In this document: positions 16,656 through 24,972 of the stretch, piece after piece
Numbering within the stretch: the first letter of the stretch is position 1
Layout of the letters: each line of letters opens with the position of its first letter
Assembly: GCA_947471985.1 (NCBI GenBank)
Contig: CANIZL010000006.1
Coordinates: forward strand, 1-64,000
From: Verrucomicrobiota bacterium
Lineage (GTDB): Bacteria; Verrucomicrobiota; Verrucomicrobiia; Limisphaerales; UBA9464
Direction: 5' to 3'
DNA length: 64,000 nucleotides
The notes under the pieces: model-generated
What the model saw: only the letters and a program-made list of their open reading frames with translations
Told to the model about the DNA's origin: nothing
Databases searched by the model: none
Translations under genes and position numbers: made by a program

Positions 16656-18074
16656 TCAGGCGAAGGCCGGGGCGGCGGCGGTGTAAGTGGAGATCCGATT
16701 CAGGGGCGTCGTCGGAGGAGAACGCCGCATGGCTTCCACGCGAGCCATGAAGCCGGCAAATATGAGCCACGCGGACATATTCTTGGTCTGACTCAGGCAA
16801 CGTTCCACCGTGCAATGCAGATAGGTCAACGCCAGCGCGACGAGCACGCCGCCGATGAAATAGCCGAGCGGCGTGTCCCAATATCGAAAGAGCCCGCGGG
16901 CCGCCCACCAGAGCGTCAGTAGCAGAAAGGCGATGTAGCTGACAAACCCCTGGTAACCCGTTTCCGACAGCAACAGCCAATAGAGGCTCTCGGTCAGCGG
17001 GCCCGCCTCGTAGTTTTCGTCAATGATGCGGAAGCCGCGGCTCGCGTCCCAATCCATCAGGATGGCGACGTACTTCGGGTTCGGCAGGCTGTTGGCGACG
17101 CCGAAGTTGTTCCAGCCGATGCCAAGCGGCGAATCGTGCAGCATGGCTTTGGACTGGCGATTGAGGATCGGTCGCAGGTCCTCCTCGTTTTCGCGCGAGG
17201 AATCCTCGTTGATACGCGCCATCAGGGAATCCAGCGCAAAGATGCCCGCGATTACGGCCGCGATGGCCCCGATTCCGGCGATGGTGAATTTCTTGAACGA
17301 CACCCCGCGCAGAAACGCGAATCCGGTCACGGCCACCGATCCGAGGACGAACGCCGCCAGTCCGCCCCGCGAAACCGCCAGGAGAATCATTAATGCCGTG
17401 GCGCCGATGGCGCCGATGGCGAGGAACGTATCGCGACGATTGATCTTCGGTGAGAAGGCCGCCGCCAGCAGCGGAATGGCGAAGAGGTAGGCCCACATGC
17501 ACATCGGATTCTGGTGCTCAAACCAGCCATGCACCTGCCAGCGGCCTTCCAGGAAGCGCAGTTTGAGACACACCAGGGTCTGCACGATGAGCGAGCCGGC
17601 GAGTGTGCGCAGCACCCACCGCAGGTCTTCGTCGTCGCGGAAGGCGTGAAAAGCGCCCACAAAAATCAGGACGGCCGAAGTGAACTTCCACGCGGCCATG
17701 AGGGCATAGACGCGGTTGCCCGCCGGAATCAACGAGAGGCAGCTCAGGGCACAGTAGAGCAGGTAGAGCCACAGCCCCGGCGGCACCCGTCGGAATCCGG
17801 GCGGCTGTTTGATGAACGAGCAGACCGTCAGGGCAATGCCGAGCACCACGATGAGCGAGAATTCAAAACCCTTGGTGTGGCCCCGGTAGAGCTCCACGGA
17901 ATTGACCATCAGGGTGAGCTTGCTGGGAAACCACGAGGTCATGAAGACCATCAGGCAGAGCGTCGTTCGTTCGGCGACCCGATTCCGGGCCAACGCCTGG
18001 CCCAGCAGCGGCGCCATCGCGAAATAGGCCGCGAGAACGATCGCGAGCTTCAGGATTTCCTTCGCGAAAGCCAT
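16656..18074 (-). CDS. O-antigen ligase / Wzy-like polysaccharide polymerase
   Basis: The 472-residue protein is hydrophobic throughout, with about ten to twelve predicted membrane spans. It has the Wzy_C/RfaL arrangement: a hydrophobic N-terminal half, a large periplasmic loop (~275-345, with SLMARINEDSSRENEEDLRP and SPLGIGWNNFG), and two to three final spans. HDSPLGIGWNNF matches the conserved loop of O-antigen ligase family proteins. It would polymerise repeat units or ligate a glycan at the periplasmic face of the inner membrane. It lies six bases after the sigma-54 activator gene and two bases before the GT4 gene, so the three form one transcription unit. Confidence 0.88.
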   Translation of the reverse strand: MAFAKEILKLAIVLAAYFAMAPLLGQALARNRVAERTTLCLMVFMTSWFPSKLTLMVNSVELYRGHTKGFEFSLIVVLGIALTVCSFIKQPPGFRRVPPGLWLYLLYCALSCLSLIPAGNRVYALMAAWKFTSAVLIFVGAFHAFRDDEDLRWVLRTLAGSLIVQTLVCLKLRFLEGRWQVHGWFEHQNPMCMWAYLFAIPLLAAAFSPKINRRDTFLAIGAIGATALMILLAVSRGGLAAFVLGSVAVTGFAFLRGVSFKKFTIAGIGAIAAVIAGIFALDSLMARINEDSSRENEEDLRPILNRQSKAMLHDSPLGIGWNNFGVANSLPNPKYVAILMDWDASRGFRIIDENYEAGPLTESLYWLLLSETGYQGFVSYIAFLLLTLWWAARGLFRYWDTPLGYFIGGVLVALALTYLHCTVERCLSQTKNMSAWLIFAGFMARVEAMRRSPPTTPLNRISTYTAAAPAFA

Positions 18075-18080
18075 ACCCGG

Positions 18081-19487
18081 TCAGTCGAGCTTGCCGGCTT
18101 TGCGCCAGCGCCAGAGCGTGGAGGTATTGATGCCGAGCTGGCCCGCCACCCAGCTGTAATTGTCGTCGCTCTCGCCCAGGAGCTTCTTCGCCATCGCCAG
18201 CTTCTGTTTCGTGTTGGGCAGGGAGGAACCGAAGTTTGCCGGGGCGGCGGGCGCGGTGGTGCCGCGGGGCGACGTGATCGAGTCCGGGGCGGCGACGTCA
18301 CTCAGTGTGGGCAGGGCCGACAGACCGGGTGGGAGGGTGATGGATTTCGACTGCCGATTCTCGGGCATGTCCCACCAGGGAGCGCGGAGAATCGGGCCGT
18401 CGAAGAGCAGCACCATGCGGTCGATGGTGCTCTTCAATTCGCGCACGTTACCCGGCCAGGTGTACTGATGGAACCGGGTGATGAGCGCCGGCTCGAGCAT
18501 TTCAAAGTTTTTGCCGAAGCGCTCGTTGGCGTTTTGCAGGAACGCCATGGCCAGCTCGGCGATATCCTCCGGTCGTGCGCGCAAGGGCGGCACCTGTAGA
18601 ATAAGCTCGGCGAGCCGGTAGAAGAGGTCCGCGCGAAAGCGACCCTCGGCGATTTCATTGTCGAGGTTGCGGTTGGTCGCGGAGACCACCCGGACCCGGA
18701 CGTGGTATTCCGAGTCACCACCGACCCGGCGGGCTTTCCGGGTTTCCAGAAAGCGCAGGAGTTTCGGCTGCACGCCGATTTCCATTTCGCCGATTTCATC
18801 GAGGAACAGCGTGCCGCCGTTGGCCTGCTCGACGAGACCGGGACGCGATTTGAGGGCGCCGGTAAAAGCCCCTTTTTCCACACCGAACAATTCCGCCTCC
18901 AGCAGATCCTTGGGAATCGCCGCGCAGTTGAGGGCGATGAACGGGCCGTCGGGGCCGGCCTTGTGCAACGCCGAAGCCACCCGCTCCTTGCCCACGCCGG
19001 ACTCGCCCTGGATCAGCACACACACATCGGTCGGCCCGAGCCGGTCAATGGTCTGTTGCAGGCGCTGAATCGCATCCGAGCGCCCGAGGAGGACGTCACT
19101 CGCCGTCAACGGCCGGCCACCGTAGAGTTGCAGCCACAGCTTCTGGTCTTCGGCCACAGCGGTCATCGCCTGCCTCCAACGGTCATCGGAATCTTCGAGC
19201 GAAAGCACATCTTGCGCCCCATCCCGCATACTTCGTGCCACATCGTGCGTGTTCGGTTTGCCCAGCCACACAATGTAGGCACGATTCGCCCGGGCGAATT
19301 GCACGCGCTCCTTCGACCAGGTGTCCGCATCCATGGCTTGCAAGGGCACTAAATACACCACTTGCCGGGTGGCGTGGGTCAGCTCGGTAACATTGTGGTC
19401 GGAGAAGGTGCGATGAGCCCAACCCAGGCGCTTAAAAAGCCCAGCTGGCAAGCATTCAAACTCGGAGGGATAAAGGATAGTTATCAT
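18081..19487 (-). CDS. Sigma-54-dependent transcriptional activator with degenerate receiver
   Basis: From the ATG at 19487 the protein has 468 residues. The AAA+ domain holds Walker A GESGVGKE, the sigma-54 contact loop EKGAFTGA, Walker B GGTLFLDEIGEM and the R-finger region FRADLFYRLAE. The C-terminus is a Fis-type helix-turn-helix (WVAGQLGINTSTLWRWRKAG). The N-terminal ~115 residues look like a receiver that has lost its phospho-acceptor: the expected L-D-L-R-M-P strand reads YLVPLQAMD. Control by ligand or partner rather than phosphorylation is therefore likely. It heads the operon with the O-antigen ligase and GT4, and is divergent from the GT2 gene. Upstream residues in the open frame have no family support. 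Confidence 0.93.
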   Translation of the reverse strand: MITILYPSEFECLPAGLFKRLGWAHRTFSDHNVTELTHATRQVVYLVPLQAMDADTWSKERVQFARANRAYIVWLGKPNTHDVARSMRDGAQDVLSLEDSDDRWRQAMTAVAEDQKLWLQLYGGRPLTASDVLLGRSDAIQRLQQTIDRLGPTDVCVLIQGESGVGKERVASALHKAGPDGPFIALNCAAIPKDLLEAELFGVEKGAFTGALKSRPGLVEQANGGTLFLDEIGEMEIGVQPKLLRFLETRKARRVGGDSEYHVRVRVVSATNRNLDNEIAEGRFRADLFYRLAELILQVPPLRARPEDIAELAMAFLQNANERFGKNFEMLEPALITRFHQYTWPGNVRELKSTIDRMVLLFDGPILRAPWWDMPENRQSKSITLPPGLSALPTLSDVAAPDSITSPRGTTAPAAPANFGSSLPNTKQKLAMAKKLLGESDDNYSWVAGQLGINTSTLWRWRKAGKLD

Positions 19488-19490
19488 GCG

Positions 19491-19532
19491 ATTGCAATGC
19501 GATTGTATTGCCCGATCCTTCCATTGCAATGG
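19491..19532. promoter_or_regulatory. Paired ATTGCAAT palindromes at the activator promoter region
   Basis: ATTGCAAT occurs at 19491-19498 and again at 19523-19530 inside the larger palindrome CCATTGCAATGG (19521-19532), with a related ATTGTATT between them. They lie immediately before the activator start and 100-140 bases upstream of the divergent sigma-54 promoter, the usual place for enhancer sites. The same word occurs at 20836-20843, 20 bases before another sigma-54 promoter. Binding by the adjacent activator is a guess. Confidence 0.4.
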
Positions 19533-19629
19533 CAAATGGGGGATGAAAAGTGGGTCCCAAGTTTGGCTAATTGTGGGCGATTCCGGTAGGACGGGGCTCC
19601 AAGGGCGGTGGCTCGCGGGATTCACGAAC

Positions 19630-19644
19630 TGGCACGGTCCCTGC
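19630..19644 (+). promoter_or_regulatory. Sigma-54 (-24/-12) promoter of the GT2 gene
   Basis: TGGCACG-GTCC-CTGC on the plus strand has GG and GC 10 bases apart. The predicted start is near 19656, leaving a leader of ~147 bases before the GT2 start at 19803. The element lies in the 315-base divergent region beside the sigma-54 activator gene; no other gene is visible in that gap. Confidence 0.7.
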
Positions 19645-19802
19645 GGAAGGATTTTTAAGATGAGATATCACCGACTGCCGGCACCGGCCCCGGGCAGGCC
19701 GGGGCGCGCCGGACGGAAACATTCCCGGGGCGCGCGCCCGCTGGGATTGGCCCCGACCACCTTGCGCGGTGAACCTCGTGCCGGTTCTCCCTCTCATCGG
19801 GT

Positions 19803-20633
19803 ATGAAGACATCGAACGAGACCGCCTCCACCGAAAAGGCCCGGCCGAGCGTCGGCGTGGTGATTCGCTACCGGAATTCCGTCGCCACCCTGCCGGCGGT
19901 GCTCGCTGCGTTGAAGCGACAAACGGTCCAACCGGACCTGATTGTCGGGGTCGACAACCAAAGCACCGATGCCTCCGCCGACATCCTGCGCGCGGCCGGG
20001 GCGAAGATCATCGAGTGGACCGAGGCTTATAGTCATCCCCGCGTGCTCAATTTCGCCCTGCGCCACTGTCCGACCGATCTCGTGCTAATTCTCAGTTCCC
20101 ACACGGTTCTGGAATCACCCGACGGGATGGAGCGATTGGTCGCCGCGCTGGCCGATCCGCGCACCGCCTGTGCGAGTGCGAAATGGGATGACGATCCGTT
20201 CTACAGTGACGCCATTGATTGGCCGGAATTGCAGACCAAGGGCCTGAAGTTTTGTTCCATTTACTCCAACAGCATGGGCCTGCTTCGTCGGTCGCTGTGG
20301 GAACAAGTCCCCTTCGATGATGCGCTGCCGACGATGGAGGACAGTGGCTGGGCGTTGGAACAGGTCCGGCGCGGTCATCGCTGTCGGCGGCTCGACGTGC
20401 CGTTCAGCTATCAACGCAGTGGCCAGACGCGCGACTTCATTTTCGCGGCCGTGACTTTTCGGCTGGCGGCGCGGCACGGACTCCAGGTCACATGGCTGGG
20501 CGTGGTGGCGACCCTGCGCCTGTTGTGGAAGCTTCGCTTGGGCAAATCGTCGGACCGGGTGGCCCGCAATTCCCCGGACGTGGTGAGTGCGCGTGCCCGC
20601 CTTTTCGCCCGCTGGTTTTGGCGGCTGGCGTAG
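19803..20633 (+). CDS. Glycosyltransferase family 2
   Basis: The 276-residue protein begins with a short polar leader and then the GT-A core: VGVVIRYRNSVATLPAVL, LIVGVDNQSTDASADIL and LNFALRHCPTDLVLILSSHT, where the usual DxD is replaced by SSH. MEDSGWALEQVRRGHRC matches the ED/W region of GT2 acceptor motifs. The missing DxD is unusual for a metal-dependent GT2, so activity or metal use may differ. It is single in its unit, divergent from the sigma-54 activator, and preceded by a sigma-54 promoter. Polysaccharide synthesis is inferred from its position. Confidence 0.85.
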   Translation: MKTSNETASTEKARPSVGVVIRYRNSVATLPAVLAALKRQTVQPDLIVGVDNQSTDASADILRAAGAKIIEWTEAYSHPRVLNFALRHCPTDLVLILSSHTVLESPDGMERLVAALADPRTACASAKWDDDPFYSDAIDWPELQTKGLKFCSIYSNSMGLLRRSLWEQVPFDDALPTMEDSGWALEQVRRGHRCRRLDVPFSYQRSGQTRDFIFAAVTFRLAARHGLQVTWLGVVATLRLLWKLRLGKSSDRVARNSPDVVSARARLFARWFWRLA

Positions 20634-20732
20634 GTCGCTCATTGCTCATCCCAATCTGAAGCCCGGGATTAATTGATCCGGGGATCGCCGGTGGCGTACG
20701 ACGCCTAGCGACGGCTCGCGATGTCGATTTCC

Positions 20733-20822
20733 GAAGCGCCAAAGGTGCGGAATTTCCTAGCCCAACCTAACGGGCAGGGGGCCGATCGGCGTGGTTCCTG
20801 GGTTGTGGACCCTTGGGGGGAT
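20733..20822. repeat. Intergenic repeat, copy A
   Basis: The sequence GAAGCGCCAAAGGTGCGG at 20733 begins a copy of a repeat also found at 23980, 24646 and 24908. It is followed by TTCCTAGCCCAACC and an imperfect GCCC...GGGC hairpin. It shows no coding frame. It sits between the GT2 gene and a sigma-54 promoter in a 630-base gap that otherwise has no gene I can support. Confidence 0.6.
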
Positions 20823-20860
20823 TGACCTGCCCGACATTGCAATTGCCACCCCGATTGCAC

Positions 20861-20876
20861 TTGGCACGACGATTGC
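20861..20876 (+). promoter_or_regulatory. Sigma-54 (-24/-12) promoter upstream of the cysteine hydrolase gene
   Basis: TTGGCACG-ACGA-TTGC is a near-perfect consensus with exactly 10 bases between GG (20863-20864) and GC (20875-20876). The next plus-strand gene starts at 21264, leaving a long leader (~375 bases) with no convincing ORF, so the transcript may carry an untranslated regulatory RNA or a small unrecognised gene. An ATTGCAAT word lies ~20 bases upstream. Confidence 0.75.
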
Positions 20877-21263
20877 AAACGCAAGTTGCCCGCGCGAGTG
20901 CGCGAGTGTCGATATGAGATTTCAAATTGCCTGGAAACGGTTCGAAGCGTCGCAGGGCGCGGCGTCCAAGGCGCCTAATTATCAAGCCAGAGTGGGGTTC
21001 GGTCGCGGTACGTCGACCCACTCCCCTACGTTCCGACTCCCGGAAAGAAGCCGACGATTCAGAACCGTGCTTTGCATTTGCGATGCCTGTTGCGCTGCAC
21101 GTGCAATGCGTTCGTTGGAGCAGCCATGCGCTTCCAAGCTTTCCACCGCACCGGACCGATCCGCCCGGCCCTCGGTCGGATGGCGGCTCTCCGGACACGC
21201 GTTTTCACTCAACTAACCACCAATTCACCCCCCCAAAAAAAAGATCCCAAGCTCCGCACAACT

Positions 21264-21875
21264 ATGAATCCTAACACAACAGCCGTCATCCTGGTCGGTT
21301 ATCAAAACGACTACTTCGCCGCGAACGGCATCCTCCGCGGCGTGGTGGAGGAACCCCATCGCGTCGACAGCGTGCTCGCCAACACGCTGGCCTTCCTCCG
21401 CGCGATGGCTCCGACGCCGATGACCCTCATCGCAACCCCCATCGTCCTGGAACCGGATTACCGGGCCCTGGCGAATTCGGTGGGCATCCTGGATACCATC
21501 AAGTCCTCCGGCGCCTTCAAGGCGGGCACGACCGGCGCGGAGAATATTCCGGAACTGGCCGCCTTTGGCGACCGCATCACGTACGTCAAAGGCAAGGTCG
21601 GGTTCAATGCCTTCTCCAACACGGAACTGGATCGCGTTTTGCAGGACCGGGGCATCAAAGACGTCCTCGTGGCCGGAATGGTGACCTCGCTGTGCATTGA
21701 TTCCACCGGCCGGGCGGCCTACGAGCGCGGCTATAGCGTCAAGATCCTCTCGGATTGCACGTCGGCTCGCACACCGGCCGAACAGGATTTCTTCTGCCAG
21801 AACATCTTCCCGCTCTACGGCGGCGTGCTGGACCACCAACAGGCCATCGAGCAACTCTCGACCGCGGTGGCGTGA
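21264..21875 (+). CDS. Isochorismatase-like cysteine hydrolase, signalling-associated type
   Basis: The ATG at 21264 gives 203 residues of the isochorismatase-like cysteine hydrolase fold. The nucleophile is the Cys in AGMVTSLCIDSTGRAAYERG, and the lysine is in VKGKVGFNAFSNTELD. The catalytic Asp of the usual D-M-Q-N-D-F strand is replaced by Gly (ILVGYQNDYF), so the classic Asp-Lys-Cys triad is incomplete. I recall homologues with this GYQNDYF variant beside hybrid kinases, as here, which suggests a sensory or binding role. The stop is 13 bases before the GTG of the hybrid kinase gene, so the two are co-expressed, perhaps from the sigma-54 promoter at 20861. Confidence 0.85.
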   Translation: MNPNTTAVILVGYQNDYFAANGILRGVVEEPHRVDSVLANTLAFLRAMAPTPMTLIATPIVLEPDYRALANSVGILDTIKSSGAFKAGTTGAENIPELAAFGDRITYVKGKVGFNAFSNTELDRVLQDRGIKDVLVAGMVTSLCIDSTGRAAYERGYSVKILSDCTSARTPAEQDFFCQNIFPLYGGVLDHQQAIEQLSTAVA

Positions 21876-21888
21876 TTTCCGGATCGCC

Positions 21889-23877
21889 GTGCCCAACGAC
21901 CTCAACAGCAACAGGCAGGCCGGGCTGCTCGCCACCGACTTACATGTCGAGGCGACCTACCGGTTGACCGAGGCCTTGGTCGCTTCCGAGAACCGGATGC
22001 GACGCAGGATCGAACTGCTGTCGGAGATCGTCTTTGAGACGGATCCGCAGGGCTGCCTGGTCTTTTTGAACAACGCCTGGTTGAAGGCATTGGGCCACTC
22101 GATCGATAAATGCATTGGCCGGGTCCTGTCCGAGTTTGTGCTCGGTGAGGATCAGCCAGTTCTGGAAATGACCCTGCGCGGGCTGGCCGCATCGACCGCG
22201 GCGGCTCGGCCGCGAATCCGCTTGCGGCGTGCGGACGGCGGGATCGCCTGGATGGAGATTTCGGCCGCCCAACTGGCCGCTGGCGGTGTGGTGGGGGCGA
22301 TGCATGACGTGACGGCCGAGCGGCACGCGCAGGATGAACTCGCCAAGCTGTCCCTCGTTGCGAGCTATACCGACAACCTCGTCATCATCACCGACCGCGA
22401 CGGCCGAACCGAGTGGGTCAACCAAGCCTTCACTAAACGGACGGGGTACACCCTCGACGAAATGCTCGGTCGCAAGCCGGGCGAGATCCTTCAAGGACCC
22501 GACACCGATCGGGCGACCGTGGCCCAAATCGGGGCGCATTTGGCCCAAGGCCTTTCCTTCAAGGCCGAATTGCTCAACTACACCCGCTCCCGCGAGCCCT
22601 ATTGGGTGACGTTTCAAATCTCCCCCATCCGTGACGCGGCCGGCCGGGTTGAGCGGTTTGTCTCGATTCAGTCCGATTCCAGCGAGATGCGCCGCACCCA
22701 GCGGGAACTCCAGGCCGCGAAGGAACACGCCGAGCACATGGCCCTGCAGGCCCAGGCCGCGAGCCGGGCCAAGAGCGAGTTTCTCGCCACCATGAGCCAC
22801 GAGATCCGCACCCCCATGAACGGGATTCTGGGGATGACGGAATTGTTGCTCCAGACCCCGTTACACGGCCACCAGCGCGAATTGACCGAAACGGTCTCGC
22901 ACAGTGGTCAGGCACTGCTGCGCATCATTAACGACATCCTTGATTTCTCCAAGATCGAGGCCGGCCACCTCAAGTTGACTGAGGAGCCCTTCGAGCTGCG
23001 CCCGCTGGTCGAGGGCGTTGTGTCGCTTCTGGTGCAGTCGGGCCACGGCAAACCGGTGACCCTTCAAGCCGCGTGCGATGCCGGCGCTTCCGTCCGACTC
23101 CGCGGTGACGCTGGCCGGCTTCGCCAGGTGTTGCTCAACCTGGTGGGCAACGGATTGAAGTTCACCAGCGCCGGCTCGGTGGTTACGCGCATCCGCTCGC
23201 TGGAGACTCGGGATCACCAGGTTCGCCTTCGTTTTGAGGTGACCGACACCGGCATCGGGATCGCGCCGGATAAGATCGCGTTGCTCTTCCAACCGTTCCA
23301 GCAAGTGGATTCGTCCCCCGCTCGCCGTCATGCAGGAACGGGCTTGGGCCTGGCGATATCGCGGCGTCTGGTGGACATCATGGGCGGAAAAATGGGGGTG
23401 GAGAGCGAGCCCGGAAAAGGTTCGACCTTCTGGTTCGAACTCACCCTGCCGATCGTCGCCACGTCCGCCAACGAAGCGGGGGAATTGCCGTTGACGGGAT
23501 TGCGGGTATTGGTGGCGCAAAATAACGACCTCAACCGTCGGCTCTCGTTGCTCTCGCTGGAAAAACTGGGTTGCCGCGCGGACACCGTCGGGTCGGGACG
23601 CGAGGTGTTGGAGCTGCTCGAAAAGCAGCCCTACGAAGTGGTCCTCTTCGATGAGCGATTGGCCGACATGGACGGCCACGTTCTGGCGGTCGCCGTCCGC
23701 CGCTGGGAGCAATCCGGGAGCAACCCGCTTCGGCGTCCGGTGCGATTGCTGGCGCTGACCACCGGAGAAAATTCCGAGGACGGCGGGCCGGGTGTGGCCC
23801 GTGAAATCGACGCCACCCTCAAGACACCGGTGCCCCTCTCGATTCTCCGACAAGCGCTGCTCGGAGGTCAGCCCTGA
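21889..23877 (+). CDS. PAS-PAS hybrid sensor histidine kinase with degenerate receiver
   Basis: The GTG at 21889 gives about 662 residues; the longer frame upstream only overlaps the hydrolase gene. Two PAS domains (~25-140 and ~150-270, the second with [15 protein letters not shown]) precede HisKA ([19 protein letters not shown]), HATPase ([29 protein letters not shown]) and a C-terminal receiver-like domain. That receiver has VAQNND instead of the acidic pair, but keeps [13 protein letters not shown] and a lysine (ATLKTP). No membrane segments are seen. The kinase core closely resembles the frameshifted kinase at 9,107-11,204, which suggests a duplication. With the preceding hydrolase it probably senses a cytoplasmic signal. 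Confidence 0.9.
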   Translation: MPNDLNSNRQAGLLATDLHVEATYRLTEALVASENRMRRRIELLSEIVFETDPQGCLVFLNNAWLKALGHSIDKCIGRVLSEFVLGEDQPVLEMTLRGLAASTAAARPRIRLRRADGGIAWMEISAAQLAAGGVVGAMHDVTAERHAQDELAKLSLVASYTDNLVIITDRDGRTEWVNQAFTKRTGYTLDEMLGRKPGEILQGPDTDRATVAQIGAHLAQGLSFKAELLNYTRSREPYWVTFQISPIRDAAGRVERFVSIQSDSSEMRRTQRELQAAKEHAEHMALQAQAASRAKSEFLATMSHEIRTPMNGILGMTELLLQTPLHGHQRELTETVSHSGQALLRIINDILDFSKIEAGHLKLTEEPFELRPLVEGVVSLLVQSGHGKPVTLQAACDAGASVRLRGDAGRLRQVLLNLVGNGLKFTSAGSVVTRIRSLETRDHQVRLRFEVTDTGIGIAPDKIALLFQPFQQVDSSPARRHAGTGLGLAISRRLVDIMGGKMGVESEPGKGSTFWFELTLPIVATSANEAGELPLTGLRVLVAQNNDLNRRLSLLSLEKLGCRADTVGSGREVLELLEKQPYEVVLFDERLADMDGHVLAVAVRRWEQSGSNPLRRPVRLLALTTGENSEDGGPGVAREIDATLKTPVPLSILRQALLGGQP

Positions 23878-23979
23878 ACTGCGCATTCGTGGCGCGGAGT
23901 GGTACCAAGGTCTTGTCGGTATGGGGCAATCGACCAATCTACCGCCGACGTGTTTGATGTGTCACGACGCTCGTCTCCA

Positions 23980-24125
23980 AAGCGCCAACGGTGCGGCATT
24001 TCTTAGCCCAGCCCAGCGGGCTGGGTCGCGGGCCCACGTGTTCTCTGCGCCCCAACGAGGAGCGACAGGGTGTGGGATCGCCGGTGACTTCAATGACCGA
24101 GTCCCGTCCCTTCAGGCCGGAGCCA
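23980..24125. repeat. Intergenic repeat, copy B
   Basis: The copy begins AAGCGCCAACGGTGCGGCAT and contains a perfect hairpin (CCCAGCCC-AGC-GGGCTGGG, 24007-24025). It continues to CGTCCCTTCAGGCCGGAG, a word shared with copy C at 24768-24785. It has no plausible coding frame. It lies between the kinase gene and the broken toxin gene, in a 354-base gap. Confidence 0.7.
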
Positions 24126-24231
24126 GATGTCGGCAACTCGCACTCCGGGGCGAGAGCGGGAACCTCCAGCAAAACGGCGGGCTAAACCGAACTGCCAGTT
24201 CACCCCAGTGTGCGACCCGCTCAGACCGCCC

Positions 24232-24324
24232 CTAAGGGATGTTCTCCCCTTTCAATTCAAAATGGGGAGCCGCCGCCAACAGGCGCGCGTCGTTCGAGAA
24301 GGTACTGGTGTCGAAATAGAGCAT
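24232..24324 (-). pseudogene. PIN-domain toxin remnant with the middle deleted
   Basis: The ATG at 24324 directly follows the antitoxin stop (TAA-ATG). The frame is only 30 codons: MLYFDTSTFSN, then DARLLAAAPHFELKGENIP and a stop. The first seven residues match the N-terminal strand of PIN (VapC-type) ribonucleases, with the first catalytic Asp. The remainder matches the C-terminal SNDxxLLAAAPHFGL region of the same family. About 100 residues between, with the other catalytic acids, are missing without a frameshift. The toxin cannot be an active nuclease. Confidence 0.8.
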
Positions 24325-24585
24325 TTAAATCCGGTCCTCCCGGTCGTCGGAGATGAGTTGGGTGACGTCCGTTCCCTGACCCGTCTTGCCGGTTGCGTCC
24401 AATCGCGCGAAGGCCGCGGACGGTTTACGTGCCGCAAAGTACGGCACGCTGCCTTCCTCGGTCTCCGGCACGATCCGGGCCACCGCGCGCCCGTTGTCCG
24501 TGACGAGGATCTGGCCGTGGAGGGCGGCTTCGCGGACCCATTCACCCGTCTTGGCGTGCAGCTCGCGGATGGTGATCGTCTTCAT
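24325..24585 (-). CDS. Phd/YefM-type antitoxin
   Basis: The 86-residue protein begins MKTITIRELHAKTGEWVREA and continues LVTDNGRAVARIVP, the DNA-binding N-terminal fold of Phd/YefM antitoxins, with a polar C-terminal tail that normally wraps the toxin. Its stop abuts the start of the deleted PIN toxin. It is thus an intact antitoxin left without a working partner. It could still repress its own promoter, or neutralise a toxin encoded elsewhere. Confidence 0.9.
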   Translation of the reverse strand: MKTITIRELHAKTGEWVREAALHGQILVTDNGRAVARIVPETEEGSVPYFAARKPSAAFARLDATGKTGQGTDVTQLISDDREDRI

Positions 24586-24645
24586 GTGTCACGTTGTGAC
24601 ACTTTCACGCACGACGTCAATCGAGCGCGCGAGTTTTGCAGAATC

Positions 24646-24860
24646 GAAGCGCCAAAGGTGCGGCAAGCCCCATCCCATCCGGCAGGGTCCAGGCCCCGTA
24701 GAATGCTGGCGCCCCAACGGGTAGCGATAGGGCGTGGTCACACCGTGGGTATTCGACGCATTTATCCCGTCCCTTCAGGCCGGAGATGATGGGGCGAGAT
24801 CATCCAGGGCGCTGCCCTGGGCTAAGATGTCGCGGCCCGTTGGGCCTGAGGCGGTGCGGC
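24646..24860. repeat. Intergenic repeat, copy C (composite, with inverted part)
   Basis: GAAGCGCCAAAGGTGCGGCA opens the copy, and CGTCCCTTCAGGCCGGAG is shared with copy B. From 24804 a perfect hairpin (CCAGGGC-GCT-GCCCTGG) leads into GGGCTAAGATGTCGC and GGCCCGTTGGGCC, and the copy ends near GGTGCGG. The end looks like an inverted partner of the start, so this may be two head-to-head units. No gene is visible in the 387-base gap it occupies. Confidence 0.65.
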
Positions 24861-24907
24861 GTTTGAGGATGCGAGTGGGCTTGGGGGGGGGCGCGAAGCC
24901 GTAATTC

Positions 24908-24940
24908 GAAGCGCCAAGGGTGAGGCCTACTACCTTCTTT
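24908..24940. repeat. Intergenic repeat, copy D (partial)
   Basis: GAAGCGCCAAGGGTGAGG repeats the opening word of copies A-C and then diverges, ending next to the stop of the NERD gene at 24973. It is a short or decayed copy. Confidence 0.45.
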
Positions 24941-24972
24941 GAAAGCGGTTCCACCCGTAGCGCAGCTTCGAC

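Noticed and set aside
20791-21216. 141-codon plus-strand frame after the GT2 gene
   Set aside because: No family motif, random-looking residues, and it contains a sigma-54 promoter and repeat copy A, so I treat the stretch as non-coding.
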